Shown: positions 52,355-63,880, numbered from the stretch's first letter. The stretch: 64,000 nucleotides of DNA from Glaciihabitans sp. (GCA_025464095.1 JAODMF010000025.1:25090-89089); one strand, 5' to 3'. The notes: generated by a model not told the origin, from the sequence alone. Translations and numbers: made by a program.

Positions 52355-53225
52355 GCGAGATCAACTCTCGAGCGAGCTGCCGATATGCCCCCGCTGCCGC
52401 GTGGTCCGGAGCAAACGTTGTGATCGGGGCGCCGGCAACCGACGCATCCGGAAACTTCACCGTACGGCCGATGACCGTTTCGAGCACGCTGTCGCCGAAG
52501 GCCTCCACCACGCGGTCGAGAACCTCGCGCGAATGCAGCGTGCGGGAGTCGTACATGGTCGCCAGGATGCCGTCGAGTTCAATGGCCGGGTTCAGCCGGT
52601 CGCGCACCTTGTCGATGGTCTCGACCAGTAGCGCCACGCCGCGCAGCGCGAAGAACTCGCACTCCAGCGGAATCAGGACGCCGTGCGCGGCCGTGAGCGC
52701 GTTGACCGTCAGCAGGCCCAGCGACGGCTGGCAGTCGATGAGGATGACGTCGTAGTCCGCGGAGACCTGCCGCAGCACGCGGGCGAGGATCTGCTCGCGA
52801 GCCACCTCGTTGACGAGGTGGACCTCTGCGGCGGAGAGGTCGATATTGGCTGGGATGACGTGCAGGTTCGGGATCGCGGTTTCGAGAATCGCGGAGCGGG
52901 TGTCTTTGACCGTGCCCAGCAGGAGGTCGTAGATCGTGGTTACATCGTGGGCCTGGACGCCGAGTCCCGCGGTGAGCGCACCCTGCGGGTCGAAGTCGAC
53001 GGCGAGGACCTTTCGGCCGTACTCGGCAAGCGTTGCGCCGAGGTTGATCGTGCTCGTCGTCTTGCCGACGCCACCCTTTTGGTTGCACAGCGAGATGATG
53101 CGCGCGGGGCCGTGCCCGCGCAGTTCCGGCGGTTCTGGGAACCGCGTCAGCGGCCGGCCGGTCGGGCCAAGCACGGGCGACTCGAAGCCGGGAAGTACGG
53201 CTGAATCGTCCTCGCGGGTGGTCAT
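52338..53225 (-). CDS. parA: ParA/Soj-family ATPase
   Basis: 295 residues. Deviant Walker A KGGVGKTT (about residues 50-57), DFDPQGALTAGLG, and IDCQPSLGLLTVNAL. This copy has no ParB beside it and lies in the xerD-scpAB cluster, where actinobacteria carry a second ParA homologue whose function may be linked to chromosome organisation. Confidence 0.94.
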   Translation of the reverse strand: MTTREDDSAVLPGFESPVLGPTGRPLTRFPEPPELRGHGPARIISLCNQKGGVGKTTSTINLGATLAEYGRKVLAVDFDPQGALTAGLGVQAHDVTTIYDLLLGTVKDTRSAILETAIPNLHVIPANIDLSAAEVHLVNEVAREQILARVLRQVSADYDVILIDCQPSLGLLTVNALTAAHGVLIPLECEFFALRGVALLVETIDKVRDRLNPAIELDGILATMYDSRTLHSREVLDRVVEAFGDSVLETVIGRTVKFPDASVAGAPITTFAPDHAAAGAYRQLARELISRGAVA

Positions 53226-53305
53226 GCAGGAAGTCTACTTTGCGTGTGCCGGAACGATTTCGAGACTCACCGCATTACCCAGACTCACGGAATTGCCTCG
53301 CAGGC

Positions 53306-54226
53306 CTACCTGGCGCGCGGATGAGCGGTCGTGTACATGTCGCGCAGCGTGTCGGCGGTCACGAGCGTGTAGATCTGGGTCGTTGCGACGGAGGAGTGTC
53401 CGAGCAGTTCCTGCACGACGCGCACGTCTGCTCCGCCCGCCAGCAGGTGCGTGGCGAACGAGTGGCGGAACGTGTGGGGCGAGATCTCGATGCCCAGCTG
53501 CGCTCGCTCCGCGGCGGCGCGGATGATCAGCCACGCGCTTTGGCGTGAGAGTCGGGCACCGCGCATCCCGAGGAACAGGGCAGGGGTGGATGCGCCCTTC
53601 GTCGCCAGCCGCGGCCGAGCGCGCACCAGGTATGCATCGAGCGCCCTGCGCGCGTAGCTCCCGAGCGGCACAATCCTCTGTTTGCCCCCCTTGCCGAACA
53701 GTCGCACCACGTCTTCCTCGAAGACGTCGTCGACGTTGAGGTCGACCGCCTCGGAGATGCGCGCCCCGGTCGCGTACAACAGTTCGAGCAGGGCGTGGTC
53801 GCGCAGGTCGGCGAGTTCGTCGCCGTCCGTTGCAGCCAGGACACGCGCCATCTGCTCGATCGTGATCGCCTTCGGCAACTTCTGGGACAGCTTGGGCGGC
53901 GGGGTGTCGAGGGCGACATCCATCGGCACCTGGCCTTCAGCCACGAGGTAGCGGTGGAATCCGCGCACCGACGACAACATCCGCGCCATCGAGGATGCGC
54001 TCAGTGGAACGTCCGGCCTGGTGCGCAGGTGCCGCGCGAACGCGGACACGTCGGCGGAAGTGACCGCGGTTGGCATTGTGATTCCGGATGCCGAAAGGTG
54101 GTCAAGGTAGTTGGCGAGGTCGCGGGCGTAGGCGGCGACGGTGTTCGCTGACAGGCCGCGCTCGATCGAGACGTGGCGCAGGTAGCGCTCGAGATTGCGA
54201 ACGAGTGTGAGCTCAGGCTCGGGCAT
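53306..54226 (-). CDS. xerD: Tyrosine recombinase XerD
   Basis: 306 residues. N-terminal core-binding SAM domain and catalytic residues Arg156 (ATGARISEA), Lys179, His251 and Arg254 (HTFRH), His277 (LLGHSS) and Tyr286 (TQIYT). Resolves chromosome dimers at dif with XerC. The position between the Nudix gene and parA/scpAB is the standard actinobacterial one, so it is not an island integrase. Confidence 0.95.
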   Translation of the reverse strand: MPEPELTLVRNLERYLRHVSIERGLSANTVAAYARDLANYLDHLSASGITMPTAVTSADVSAFARHLRTRPDVPLSASSMARMLSSVRGFHRYLVAEGQVPMDVALDTPPPKLSQKLPKAITIEQMARVLAATDGDELADLRDHALLELLYATGARISEAVDLNVDDVFEEDVVRLFGKGGKQRIVPLGSYARRALDAYLVRARPRLATKGASTPALFLGMRGARLSRQSAWLIIRAAAERAQLGIEISPHTFRHSFATHLLAGGADVRVVQELLGHSSVATTQIYTLVTADTLRDMYTTAHPRAR

Positions 54227-54771
54227 GGGCGGCCAGCACCGCGACGATGAGGATGGAATTGTGCAGGCGGTGCTCGAGGATGCCGGCGACGATCTCTGCC
54301 ATCGGAACCCATTTCACCAGGATGTCCGCTTCCTCCTCGGCACGGCCGTACGGCAGGTCCGCATTGGACAGACCACGAGCCAGATAGATCCGCAGCACCT
54401 CGTTGCTGCCGCCGGGCGAGGTGTGGAAGTCGATGAGCTCGGTCCAGTGCTCGGCCACGAGGTCGGCTTCCTCGGCGAGCTCGCGCCTGGCGGCATCCAG
54501 TGGGGGCTCGTTCTCGACATCGAGGAGCCCGGCCGGCAATTCCCACTCGCGCATGCGAATCGGATGCCGGTACTGCTGGATCAGCAGCGCGTTGTCGTTC
54601 TCATCGAGAGCCAGGACGGCAACCGCCCCCGGGTGATCCACGAATTCGCGGGTGATCGGATGCCCGCCATAGTCGAAGGTCTCGCGACGCACGTCCCAGA
54701 CGCGTCCCTTGAACGCGACCTCGGACTCCTCGATTGCCAGCTCGAGCGGCTCGTCGCGCAGCTCGGAATGC

Positions 54772-54779
<8 letters not shown>
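54213..54779 (-). CDS. ADP-ribose pyrophosphatase-like Nudix hydrolase
   Basis: 188 residues from ATG 54779, overlapping the pyrG stop by 8 nt. Nudix box [22 protein letters not shown] and the downstream [18 protein letters not shown] are typical of ADP-ribose pyrophosphatases. Start chosen over the longer frame to 54995. Overlaps xerD by 14 nt. Confidence 0.92.
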
Positions 54780-56457
<1,678 letters not shown>

Positions 56458-56532
56458 GGGGTTACAGCGTATCCCACCGAGCGCACATCCCGCCGCGACC
56501 GACCGGCCGCGAGGCGTGGTTTAACGAACTGT

Positions 56533-57027
56533 TTACGGAAGGAGATCGAGTGTCATGCGCATTCGGTGGTCAGCGACGGGCGCCGACACGGGAATGAACC
56601 CCAGGCCGCGATAGCCCCGGATCGCGAGGGTGTTATCGGGGTGCACGAAAAGCGTGACCGTCTGGTACCCACCGCCGACGGCCTTGTCGATCATCCGCTG
56701 GACGAGCATGTGCCCGAATCCCCGCCCGCGGATGTGTGGATGCACGGCTATCCGCGCAAACCGCACGACCGTCGATGACTCCTCCACAAGCTCGCCGTGG
56801 CCAACCGGTGCGTCGTCGTCCCCGATCACGGCGCTCCACGCGGTGAGAGCGGGGTCCTGGCGCAGCAGGTCCCACTGGGCGTCGTCCAGGGGCCAGCGGA
56901 GTCGCCGGCCCGCAAAAAACCGAAGCTCGCCGGCGTCGGCGAACCAACTGGTGACCTCCGGATAGTCGGCGGTACCGAACGGGCGAAGCCTGAGCATCCC
57001 GGTGTCTGTAATCGCATCTGAATTCAC
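56533..57027 (-). CDS. GNAT-family N-acetyltransferase
   Basis: 164 residues, GTG start overlapping the recN stop (GTGA). Acetyl-CoA loop RGRGFGHML (about residues 100-108) between IAVHPHI and YRGLGFIPV. The acceptor is unknown. Its position between recN and pyrG is not part of the usual core order. Confidence 0.87.
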   Translation of the reverse strand: MNSDAITDTGMLRLRPFGTADYPEVTSWFADAGELRFFAGRRLRWPLDDAQWDLLRQDPALTAWSAVIGDDDAPVGHGELVEESSTVVRFARIAVHPHIRGRGFGHMLVQRMIDKAVGGGYQTVTLFVHPDNTLAIRGYRGLGFIPVSAPVADHRMRMTLDLLP

Positions 57028-58751
57028 GCGGATGCACGCGCCATGTCGATGAGTTCTCGGGCGTGGGTCAGGCCGCTCTCGGAGTCGGGGAGCCCGGATA
57101 GCAGACGCGCCATTTCTGAGATGCGATCGTCGCCCTCCAGCTTCTGCACGCTACTGGCCGTCACCGCCCCCTCGCTGTCTTTGACGACCGAGAGGTGGTT
57201 GGTTGCGAAAGCCGCGACCTGGGCGAGGTGGGTGACGACGATGACCTGGGCGGTTTCCGCGAGTCGGGCCAGGCGCCTGCCGATCTCGATGGCACTTGCG
57301 CCACCGACCCCGGCATCCACCTCGTCGAAGATGAAGGTCGGCACCGGGTCGCTGCCCGCGATGACGACCTCGATGGCGAGCATGACCCGCGACAGTTCCC
57401 CGCCGGATGCGCCCCGGCCGAGCGGCCTCGGCTCAGCGCCCGAATGCGGACGCAGCAGGATCGAGACCTGGTCCTTTCCCGCGAGCGAATAGTCGCCGCG
57501 GTCGGAGACCTCAACGGTGAGCTCTGCATTGGCCATCGCGAGCGCTCTCAACTCAGCGGTGACCCGCTCGGATAGCCGGATGCCGTAGTTGCGCCGCACC
57601 TCGCTCAACCGTTCGGCGAGCTGGATCACCCGGGCGCGGTCGGCCTCGACGTCGATGCGCAACGACTCGATCCGGTTGGCGTCGTTGTCGAGTTCCAGCA
57701 GTCGGCCGCTGCCCGCGTCGAGGTAGTCGATGACATCGTCGAGGTTGTCGCCATACTTACGCACGAGTGAGTTCAGTTGCGAGCGGCGCTCCTGGACCGA
57801 TTCGAGCTCCCGACCGCCGTCGGAGTCGATACCGCCCAGGTAACTGGAAAGCTGCCCCGAGATGTCGCTGACGATGAAGCTCGCGTTGGCGAGCGCCGCC
57901 GCGATGGGCTCGAGCGCAGAATCGTGGCCGGAAACCCGTTCCAGGGTGCGGCGGGCGGTTTCGATGAGGGCGAGCACGTCGGGCGTGTCTTCGCCCGTCT
58001 GCGAAGAGAGCAATTCCTGTGCCTGGGCCGCGGCGAGCCGCAGGTCTTCGAGATTGGTGAGGCGGTCGGCCCGCTCAGCGAGTTCGAGGTCTTCACCACG
58101 CCGGGGTGCCGCGTCCTCAATCTCGGTCATCGCGATTCGCAGGTCTTCTGCCTCTCGTGACCTGCGGTCGCGCTCGGCCACGAGAATGTCGAGTTCGCCC
58201 TGGTTGGCCTGCCAGCGGCGATAGACCTCCTGGTAGTCGCCGAGGATGCCGCCCAGCTCCCCGCCCGCAAACCGGTCGAGCGCCTCCCGCTGTGCGGTCG
58301 CGGACCGAAGCCGAATCTGGTCGGACTGCCCGTGCACGACGACGAGCTGCTGCCCGATCTCGTTCAGCACGCCAACCGGGGCGGCGCGGCCGCCCACGAC
58401 CGCGCGGCTGCGACCCTCCTGCGAGACCGACCGGCTGAGCAGCAGGCCGGCCTGGCCCGGATTCGCGCCGTCACCCGGTGCGTAGAGGTCCAGGTCGCCA
58501 CCGGCATCCCGAACCCGGTCGGCCACCGGGCCCGTGGCATCGACGGACCAGTGGCCCTCGACGACCGCCTGGCCGGCGCCGGAGCGCACGGCTGCCGCAT
58601 CCGCCCGTTCGCCGAGCAGCAGGCCGAGCGCCGTGACGACCATCGTCTTGCCCGCGCCCGTCTCGCCCGTCAGCGCGGTGAAACCCGGCCCGAGCGGAAG
58701 ACGTGCGTCACCGATGACGCCGAGACCGCGAATCGAAATCTCCTCGATCAC
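57024..58751 (-). CDS. recN: DNA repair protein RecN
   Basis: 575 residues from GTG 58751, overlapping the nadK stop (GTGA). Walker A GETGAGKT at about 29-36, a long coiled coil in the middle (about 170-380), signature GASGGELSRVML and Walker B TFIFDEVDAG. SMC-like repair ATPase acting on double-strand breaks. Confidence 0.96.
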   Translation of the reverse strand: MIEEISIRGLGVIGDARLPLGPGFTALTGETGAGKTMVVTALGLLLGERADAAAVRSGAGQAVVEGHWSVDATGPVADRVRDAGGDLDLYAPGDGANPGQAGLLLSRSVSQEGRSRAVVGGRAAPVGVLNEIGQQLVVVHGQSDQIRLRSATAQREALDRFAGGELGGILGDYQEVYRRWQANQGELDILVAERDRRSREAEDLRIAMTEIEDAAPRRGEDLELAERADRLTNLEDLRLAAAQAQELLSSQTGEDTPDVLALIETARRTLERVSGHDSALEPIAAALANASFIVSDISGQLSSYLGGIDSDGGRELESVQERRSQLNSLVRKYGDNLDDVIDYLDAGSGRLLELDNDANRIESLRIDVEADRARVIQLAERLSEVRRNYGIRLSERVTAELRALAMANAELTVEVSDRGDYSLAGKDQVSILLRPHSGAEPRPLGRGASGGELSRVMLAIEVVIAGSDPVPTFIFDEVDAGVGGASAIEIGRRLARLAETAQVIVVTHLAQVAAFATNHLSVVKDSEGAVTASSVQKLEGDDRISEMARLLSGLPDSESGLTHARELIDMARASA

Positions 58752-59698
58752 GCGCGGGCGTCCTCGCCTGCTGGCCCGCGCCATCCCGTGACGGGAAGCT
58801 CGAACTTACGCACCAGTCGATCGGTGAAGGGCCCCTGCGACAACCGGGCCAGCCGCAGCGGGACCGGGGACCGGCGAACAACGACCCGCGCGCCGCGTGG
58901 CAACTCGTGCGTGCGGCGGCCGTCACACCAGAGCACGCCGGTGCCCTGCGTTCGGTCGAGCACCTCGACGGCGAAAACCGAGTCGGGGCCGACCACGAGG
59001 GGCCGGCTGAACAGGGCGTGCGGGCTCAGTGGGACGAGGAGCATGGCGTCGAGGCTCGGCCAGACGATCGGCCCGCCGGCCGAAAAAGAGTATGCGGTCG
59101 ACCCTGTCGGAGTGGACATGACCACACCATCGCAGCCGAAGGACGACAGCGGCCGGCCGTCGACCTCGATGACGACCTCGAGCATCCTCTCGCGGCTCGC
59201 CTTCTCGACGGTTGCCTCGTTGAGCGCCCAGGTCTCGTAAATCACCTCGGAGTCCACTTTGACGCGCACGTTCAGGGTCATGCGTTCTTCGACGAGGTAG
59301 TCGCGGGCGAGCACGCGCACGACGGTCTCGGTGAGGTCCTCCCGCTCACTCTCGGCGAGGAACCCGACGTGGCCGAGGTTCACCCCCATGAGCGGTGCCG
59401 CGCAGCCGCGCGTGAGTTCTGCCGCGCGCAGGATGGTGCCGTCGCCGCCCAGCACGATGACGACCTCGAGGTCACCGATGGTGACGTTTTCGCCGAGAAC
59501 CGCGACCCCCAGGAGGTCGGGCGCAACCGCCGTTAGGCCGGCATACTCGTCGGCCGACATCACGGGCAGCACGTCGGCGGCCTGCAACTGGCGGCAGACG
59601 TCGACGGCCGCGTCAATGGAATCGCGGCGGCCGGTGTGCGCGACGATGAGCACGTGCCTGCGGGAAGAGTCGAAGGAGCCCTGCCGGTCTGGTGTCAC
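58748..59698 (-). CDS. nadK: NAD kinase
   Basis: 316 residues from GTG 59698 (AAGGAG upstream). GGDGTILRAAEL at about 84-95, the NE/D motif LNEATVEKASRERM, and TPTGSTAYSFSAGGP. Makes NADP. Normally directly downstream of tlyA; here a phosphatase gene intervenes. Confidence 0.96.
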   Translation of the reverse strand: MTPDRQGSFDSSRRHVLIVAHTGRRDSIDAAVDVCRQLQAADVLPVMSADEYAGLTAVAPDLLGVAVLGENVTIGDLEVVIVLGGDGTILRAAELTRGCAAPLMGVNLGHVGFLAESEREDLTETVVRVLARDYLVEERMTLNVRVKVDSEVIYETWALNEATVEKASRERMLEVVIEVDGRPLSSFGCDGVVMSTPTGSTAYSFSAGGPIVWPSLDAMLLVPLSPHALFSRPLVVGPDSVFAVEVLDRTQGTGVLWCDGRRTHELPRGARVVVRRSPVPLRLARLSQGPFTDRLVRKFELPVTGWRGPAGEDARA

Positions 59699-59840
59699 GG
59701 AGGCACTCCTTCGTTGCGCGGGGTCGAGACTTCGCTGCATCCATTCTGGCGGATGCGGGTGGCAGTTCGCGTCGGCGGGAGATCATGCAGGGGAAACGAG
59801 GCAATTCACCAGCTTTGTGCGACAGGAGACCGCGGCCGGA

Positions 59841-60728
59841 TCAGGGAAGCGGCAGCCCGAACGCGTCGCTCATGGAGGGCGCGCTGGCAGCCGAGCCGGA
59901 GTGGCTGGCGCCGACCACGTCCTCGTAGAGCCGGGTGAGTGAATAGTGCGTCAGCGGTGCCGAGACGATGTGGGCTTTCTGGCTCGGGTGGATGACCACC
60001 GTGAGCACGGTGTTGTTCGCCGAACGATCATCCTCATCGGCCGTGAGCACGACGGCCAGCTGTCCCGATTTCCAGTCCGGGCCCGCAAAGATCCTGGTCA
60101 TCCAGTTGGCGAACCAGTCGTCCGCCCGGCCGAGCGGGCAGTCGTGTGCGTCGTTGCAGGTGTTCGGAACAACCATGCCGACGTTCGGCAGGGTGCCCGC
60201 ACTGACAGCGGCCGCGAGGTCGCCGATCGGCCGGTCGAAACGCTGGCAGTCGGCCCGCTCGTTCGCGAAATAGGTCCACGGGTTGTGGCGCACCGCGTAC
60301 CTGGTGCCCCCGTCTTTCTGCTGGCAGGCCGCCGTCATCCCATCGGCGAAAACCCCCGCCGTGTGTCCGGACTGAATGGCCTGCTCGAACACCGACTGGC
60401 CCGACACCGGATGGCTCGCCGGAGGCGCATCGTCCGTGACACCGAAGGTACTGCCGCCGGCAATGGCCAGGTAGTTGGGCAGGGAGGGATGGCGGATCGC
60501 CCGGTAGTTCGTCGCGTATCCGTACTGCTTCGCGAGTGCCGCCGTTCGGGGCATCGCGGTGACCATCTCGCTGAGGCTGTGGTTCTCCTCGATGAAAACC
60601 AGCAGTTTCGTGACCGGGCGGGACGGGATGACCGGCCCCGGCACGATCAGTGCCGACGACGTGCATCCGGCCAGCACGCACACCAGGATCAGAACTGCTG
60701 AAAGTCGGCCCGCCCACAAACCCCGCAT
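59841..60728 (-). CDS. Secreted acid phosphatase lipoprotein (SapM/AcpA-like)
   Basis: 295 residues. Lipobox VLAGC after a hydrophobic start (Cys about residue 22). Motifs FIEENHSLSEMV, NPWTYFANERADC and LTADEDDRSANNTV are those of the phosphoesterase family containing acid phosphatases and phospholipase C. Metal ligands would be in the Glu-Asn-His and Asp-Glu-Asp segments. Acts outside the membrane. It splits tlyA from nadK. Confidence 0.85.
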   Translation of the reverse strand: MRGLWAGRLSAVLILVCVLAGCTSSALIVPGPVIPSRPVTKLLVFIEENHSLSEMVTAMPRTAALAKQYGYATNYRAIRHPSLPNYLAIAGGSTFGVTDDAPPASHPVSGQSVFEQAIQSGHTAGVFADGMTAACQQKDGGTRYAVRHNPWTYFANERADCQRFDRPIGDLAAAVSAGTLPNVGMVVPNTCNDAHDCPLGRADDWFANWMTRIFAGPDWKSGQLAVVLTADEDDRSANNTVLTVVIHPSQKAHIVSAPLTHYSLTRLYEDVVGASHSGSAASAPSMSDAFGLPLP

Positions 60729-60760
60729 CTGGACAGTCTAAAACGTGCGAGCCGTGGGGC

Positions 60761-61549
60761 TCAGGCGACCTCCACCGTGCGGTCGCGCCAGTCGGTTGGA
60801 TTCGAACCTGCCGTCGCGCTCAACCACACCAGGTATTCCCGATTGCCCGCGCTCCCGACGATCGGTGACGGGATGAGTCCCGCCGTTCCGAGGCCGACGT
60901 CCCAGGCCGCCCAGAGCACCGCGGCGATCGCGTCCTGGCGCCGCGTCGCACTGTGCACGACGCCCTCTTTGGTGCGCCCGACTTCGAACTGCGGCTTGAC
61001 CAACAGCACAAAATCGGCGTCGCCGGCCACCGCATCCCGCAGCGCCCCAATTACCAGCGTGAGCGAGATAAACGACAGGTCAGCCACCACGAGTGTCGGA
61101 AATTCAGGGGATTGCAAAGCGGCCTGTACCCACTCCCGCGTGATGTCGCGGACGTTGAAGCCCTCGATCGAGATCAGTCGCGCGTTTCCCTGAATTTCCG
61201 AAGCCAACTGCCCGTGGCCCACGTCGACGGCAAGCACTCGTGCGGCCTGGCGCTCGAGCAGCACCTGGCTGAAGCCGCCGGTGGACGCGCCAGCGTCGAG
61301 CGCGACGCGTCCGGCCGGGTCGATGCCGAACGCGTCGAGCGCGGCGATCAACTTGTGCGCCGCTCGGCTGACGTAGTGGTCGGACGCGGCGACCTCGACC
61401 GTCTGGTCGTCGCGCACCAGGAACGAGGGCTTCACCTGCGGCCTGCCGTCGACGGTGACGAGACCGTCGGCGATGAGCCGCGCAGCATGCGTTCGTGACC
61501 GCGCGAGACCGCGTGCGCTGAGCGCGCTGTCGAGGCGGAGATCAGGCAT
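60761..61549 (-). CDS. tlyA: TlyA-family rRNA 2'-O-methyltransferase/hemolysin
   Basis: 262 residues. N-terminal S4 domain (RLDSALSARGLARSRTHAARLIADG), then a methyltransferase domain with VALDAGASTGGFSQVLL (about 82-98) and LLVKPQFEVG. Methylates 16S/23S rRNA with SAM. Overlaps the small ORF upstream by 8 nt. Confidence 0.95.
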   Translation of the reverse strand: MPDLRLDSALSARGLARSRTHAARLIADGLVTVDGRPQVKPSFLVRDDQTVEVAASDHYVSRAAHKLIAALDAFGIDPAGRVALDAGASTGGFSQVLLERQAARVLAVDVGHGQLASEIQGNARLISIEGFNVRDITREWVQAALQSPEFPTLVVADLSFISLTLVIGALRDAVAGDADFVLLVKPQFEVGRTKEGVVHSATRRQDAIAAVLWAAWDVGLGTAGLIPSPIVGSAGNREYLVWLSATAGSNPTDWRDRTVEVA

Positions 61550-61748
61550 GCAAGCGCGGGTTATCCCCGCTGTCCAGTCGAGATTGCAACTCGTCGTGCA
61601 CCTGCGCGAACGCGGCGGCCCGACTCTCCAGCGGACGATCCTCGATAAGTCTCAGCCGAGAGAGCAGCGCCGCGGCATCGCCCTCGTCCGCACCGGAGTC
61701 GGCGCCACTAACTGCGGGCTGTGCGGGTGAGGGTACGGGGTCGGTCAT
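61542..61748 (-). CDS. Small conserved acidic protein
   Basis: 68 residues between the HAD phosphatase and tlyA, overlapping both (ATGA upstream, 8 nt downstream). One long helix (LLSRLRLIEDRPLESRAAAF). Genes of this size occupy the same place in related actinobacteria (family knowledge); role unknown. Confidence 0.75.
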   Translation of the reverse strand: MTDPVPSPAQPAVSGADSGADEGDAAALLSRLRLIEDRPLESRAAAFAQVHDELQSRLDSGDNPRLHA

Positions 61749-62767
61749 AGTTCCGAATATAGTTCGGGCGGAACCTCGAGGGCGTAGATCGCCGAACCGG
61801 AATTCCAGATCGCTGCCGCCCCTGCCCGAACGAGCTCGATCGGTCGATGGCCTGCGGCGTCGACGCTGAGCACGAACCCGGCCCGACGCACCGCTGCGGC
61901 ACCGACCCTGGTCACGACCGAGCCATCCCGTTCCGTCGTCTCCGTCGGAAAGTCATAGGGCTCAAGGAGTTCGCGCAGGTCCGCAATCAGGTAGGTCGGC
62001 CGGGAGTCCGGCGCCGCGGCGAGCACCTGTTTGGCGCGGTCGATGCCGGTGAGAACCAACACCGACTTCATCCCGGCGCGATTCGCGCCCACGACGTCGG
62101 TATCCATGCGGTCACCGATGAACAGCGGCGAGGATGCAGCAAACCGCTCGACCGCGGCGTCGAAGATCGCCTTCTCCGGCTTACCGGCGACGACGGGCAG
62201 GATGCCGACTGCCGTATGCACGGCGGATACAAGGGTGCCGTTGCCCGGCGCGATCCCCCGCTCCTGTGGAATCGTCCAGTCGGTGTTCGTGGCGACCCAC
62301 GGTACGCCGGTATGGATCGCAAATGCGGCCTCGGCCAAGTGCTTCCAGCCGACCTCGGGATCGAATCCCTGGATGACTGCGGCCGGGTGCTCCTGCGCGG
62401 ACCGGGTTACAACGAAGCCGCCCTTGACCACTTCGTCAACGAGCCCCTCTCCCCCGACCACGAGAACCGTCGAGCCAGCAGGTACCAGCCCGGCGAGCAG
62501 CTTCACCGCCGCCTGCGGCGACGTGACGACGTCATCCGGCGCGACGCGCAGTCCGAGCCCCGAGAGGTGTTCCGCCACGGCCGCGTCGGTTCGGGAGGCG
62601 TTATTGGTGATGTATCCGACGCGCAACGAAGCGGCAATCGTATTTATGCTCTCTACGGCATATGGGATCGCGAGGTGACCGGTGTAGACCACGCCATCGA
62701 GATCGGCGAGTACGACATCCACTCCCTCCAGCGGCGTGCCGGCAAAGTCAGTCGTCAACGTGGTCAT
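61745..62767 (-). CDS. HAD-IIA phosphatase (NagD-like)
   Basis: 340 residues. HAD motif I in VLADLDGVVYTG (about 19-30), TNNASRTD, and motif IV in FIGDRMDTDVVGANRAG. Dephosphorylates small metabolites; other members act on nucleotides, p-nitrophenyl phosphate or glycerol phosphate. The stop overlaps the small ORF start. Conserved in this gene order. Confidence 0.92.
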   Translation of the reverse strand: MTTLTTDFAGTPLEGVDVVLADLDGVVYTGHLAIPYAVESINTIAASLRVGYITNNASRTDAAVAEHLSGLGLRVAPDDVVTSPQAAVKLLAGLVPAGSTVLVVGGEGLVDEVVKGGFVVTRSAQEHPAAVIQGFDPEVGWKHLAEAAFAIHTGVPWVATNTDWTIPQERGIAPGNGTLVSAVHTAVGILPVVAGKPEKAIFDAAVERFAASSPLFIGDRMDTDVVGANRAGMKSVLVLTGIDRAKQVLAAAPDSRPTYLIADLRELLEPYDFPTETTERDGSVVTRVGAAAVRRAGFVLSVDAAGHRPIELVRAGAAAIWNSGSAIYALEVPPELYSEL

Positions 62768-63776
62768 CCGGACCGGGCAGCTCTTCCTCGACGACGATCA
62801 TGTCTTCGTCATCATCGTCGCCCTCGCCGAGCGCTTCCAGCGCGACGTCGGAGCGCTGGAACCACTCCTCCGCCTCAGCTGCGCGACCGAGATCCTCGAG
62901 CACCGCAGCGTACGCGTCGAACAGTGCCGGGCTCCAGGAGAACGCCTTCGTCGGGTCCAGCTGCGGAATCTGCAGCTCAACAAGCGCTGCATCCGTTTGT
63001 CCGAGATCAAGCCGAGCACCGGACATCGCAATGGCGAGTTCAACCTGAACGGGTACCGGAAGGCTGGCGCGCGGAACCGACCTACCCAGTTCCAAACCCT
63101 TCTCCGGCCGGCCGAGGCCGCGTTCGCTGTCGACCATCATGGGCAGCTGATCGTTGCTGCCGGTGATCCGGCGATGGGTGCGCAACTCCCGCAGGGCGAG
63201 AGCAAAATCGCCAACCGCGTAGGCCGTGATCGCGAGCGTCTCGCGAACCACGCCGATCCGGCCGGCGCGACGCGCGGCCGACACGGCATGCTGGTGAGCG
63301 AGCGCCGGGTCCGATTCGATCAGCCGGGCGGCCATCACCAGATGCTTCGCGACGCCCTCAGCATTGTCCTTGCTCAGGGTCTTCAATTCGTTGCGGGCAA
63401 CGCGGTCAAGCTCACCGGGCTCTACGTCGTCCGGGATGACCGGATCGTCGTGCCGCGATCGCACCGACCTGGTGCCAAAAGGATCGCGGTCCTCGGGGGT
63501 CTCGCGCTCGCGCGCATCCCTGTCGCCGCGCGCTGGAGCGCCCCCTCGCGTCCACAGCCTCTTCTCGCCGTCGCGGTCGGACGGCTTGCCGTCCCGGGAT
63601 GCCGGACGGCCGTCCCGCGACGCCGGCTTCGAATCGCGAAACGGCGGGCGTGAGCCCTCGGCCGGCTTGCCCTTGTACGGGCGCGACGTGCCAGACCGAT
63701 CGGAGCCACCGCTGGGACGGCCGGCGCCCGGACGCCCCTCGCCTGGCCGCTTGCCGCGGTTGCCTGCGTCGCTCAT
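62748..63776 (-). CDS. TPR-like protein with Gly/Arg-rich N-terminus
   Basis: 342 residues from ATG 63776 (AAGGA 8 nt upstream). The first ~110 residues are disordered and basic (SRDG and RPGAGRP units). A helical TPR-like domain follows (AEGVAKHLVMAARLIESDP; HAVSAARRAGRIG; FALALRELRTHRRI) and the tail is strongly acidic (GDDDDEDM). Overlaps the HAD gene by 20 nt. Unknown function; conserved in actinobacteria. Confidence 0.8.
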   Translation of the reverse strand: MSDAGNRGKRPGEGRPGAGRPSGGSDRSGTSRPYKGKPAEGSRPPFRDSKPASRDGRPASRDGKPSDRDGEKRLWTRGGAPARGDRDARERETPEDRDPFGTRSVRSRHDDPVIPDDVEPGELDRVARNELKTLSKDNAEGVAKHLVMAARLIESDPALAHQHAVSAARRAGRIGVVRETLAITAYAVGDFALALRELRTHRRITGSNDQLPMMVDSERGLGRPEKGLELGRSVPRASLPVPVQVELAIAMSGARLDLGQTDAALVELQIPQLDPTKAFSWSPALFDAYAAVLEDLGRAAEAEEWFQRSDVALEALGEGDDDDEDMIVVEEELPGPDDHVDD

Positions 63777-63841
63777 AAGAATGTCCTTCATGGGATCGTT
63801 CGGATCTCGGCTCGCTCGAGCACCGAGCTCAGGTTAAAGCA

Positions 63842-63871
63842 AAATGGCCACCCAGCGATGGGTGGCCATTT
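63842..63871 (-). terminator. rrn operon terminator
   Basis: Perfect 12-bp inverted repeat (AAATGGCCACCC and GGGTGGCCATTT) with a 6-nt loop, immediately after the 5S rRNA on the minus strand, followed by a T-rich stretch. Confidence 0.85.
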
Positions 63872-63880
63872 CACAAAGAA

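Noticed and set aside
53306..54226. XerD as an island integrase
   Set aside because: Its position and sequence are those of the core dif recombinase.
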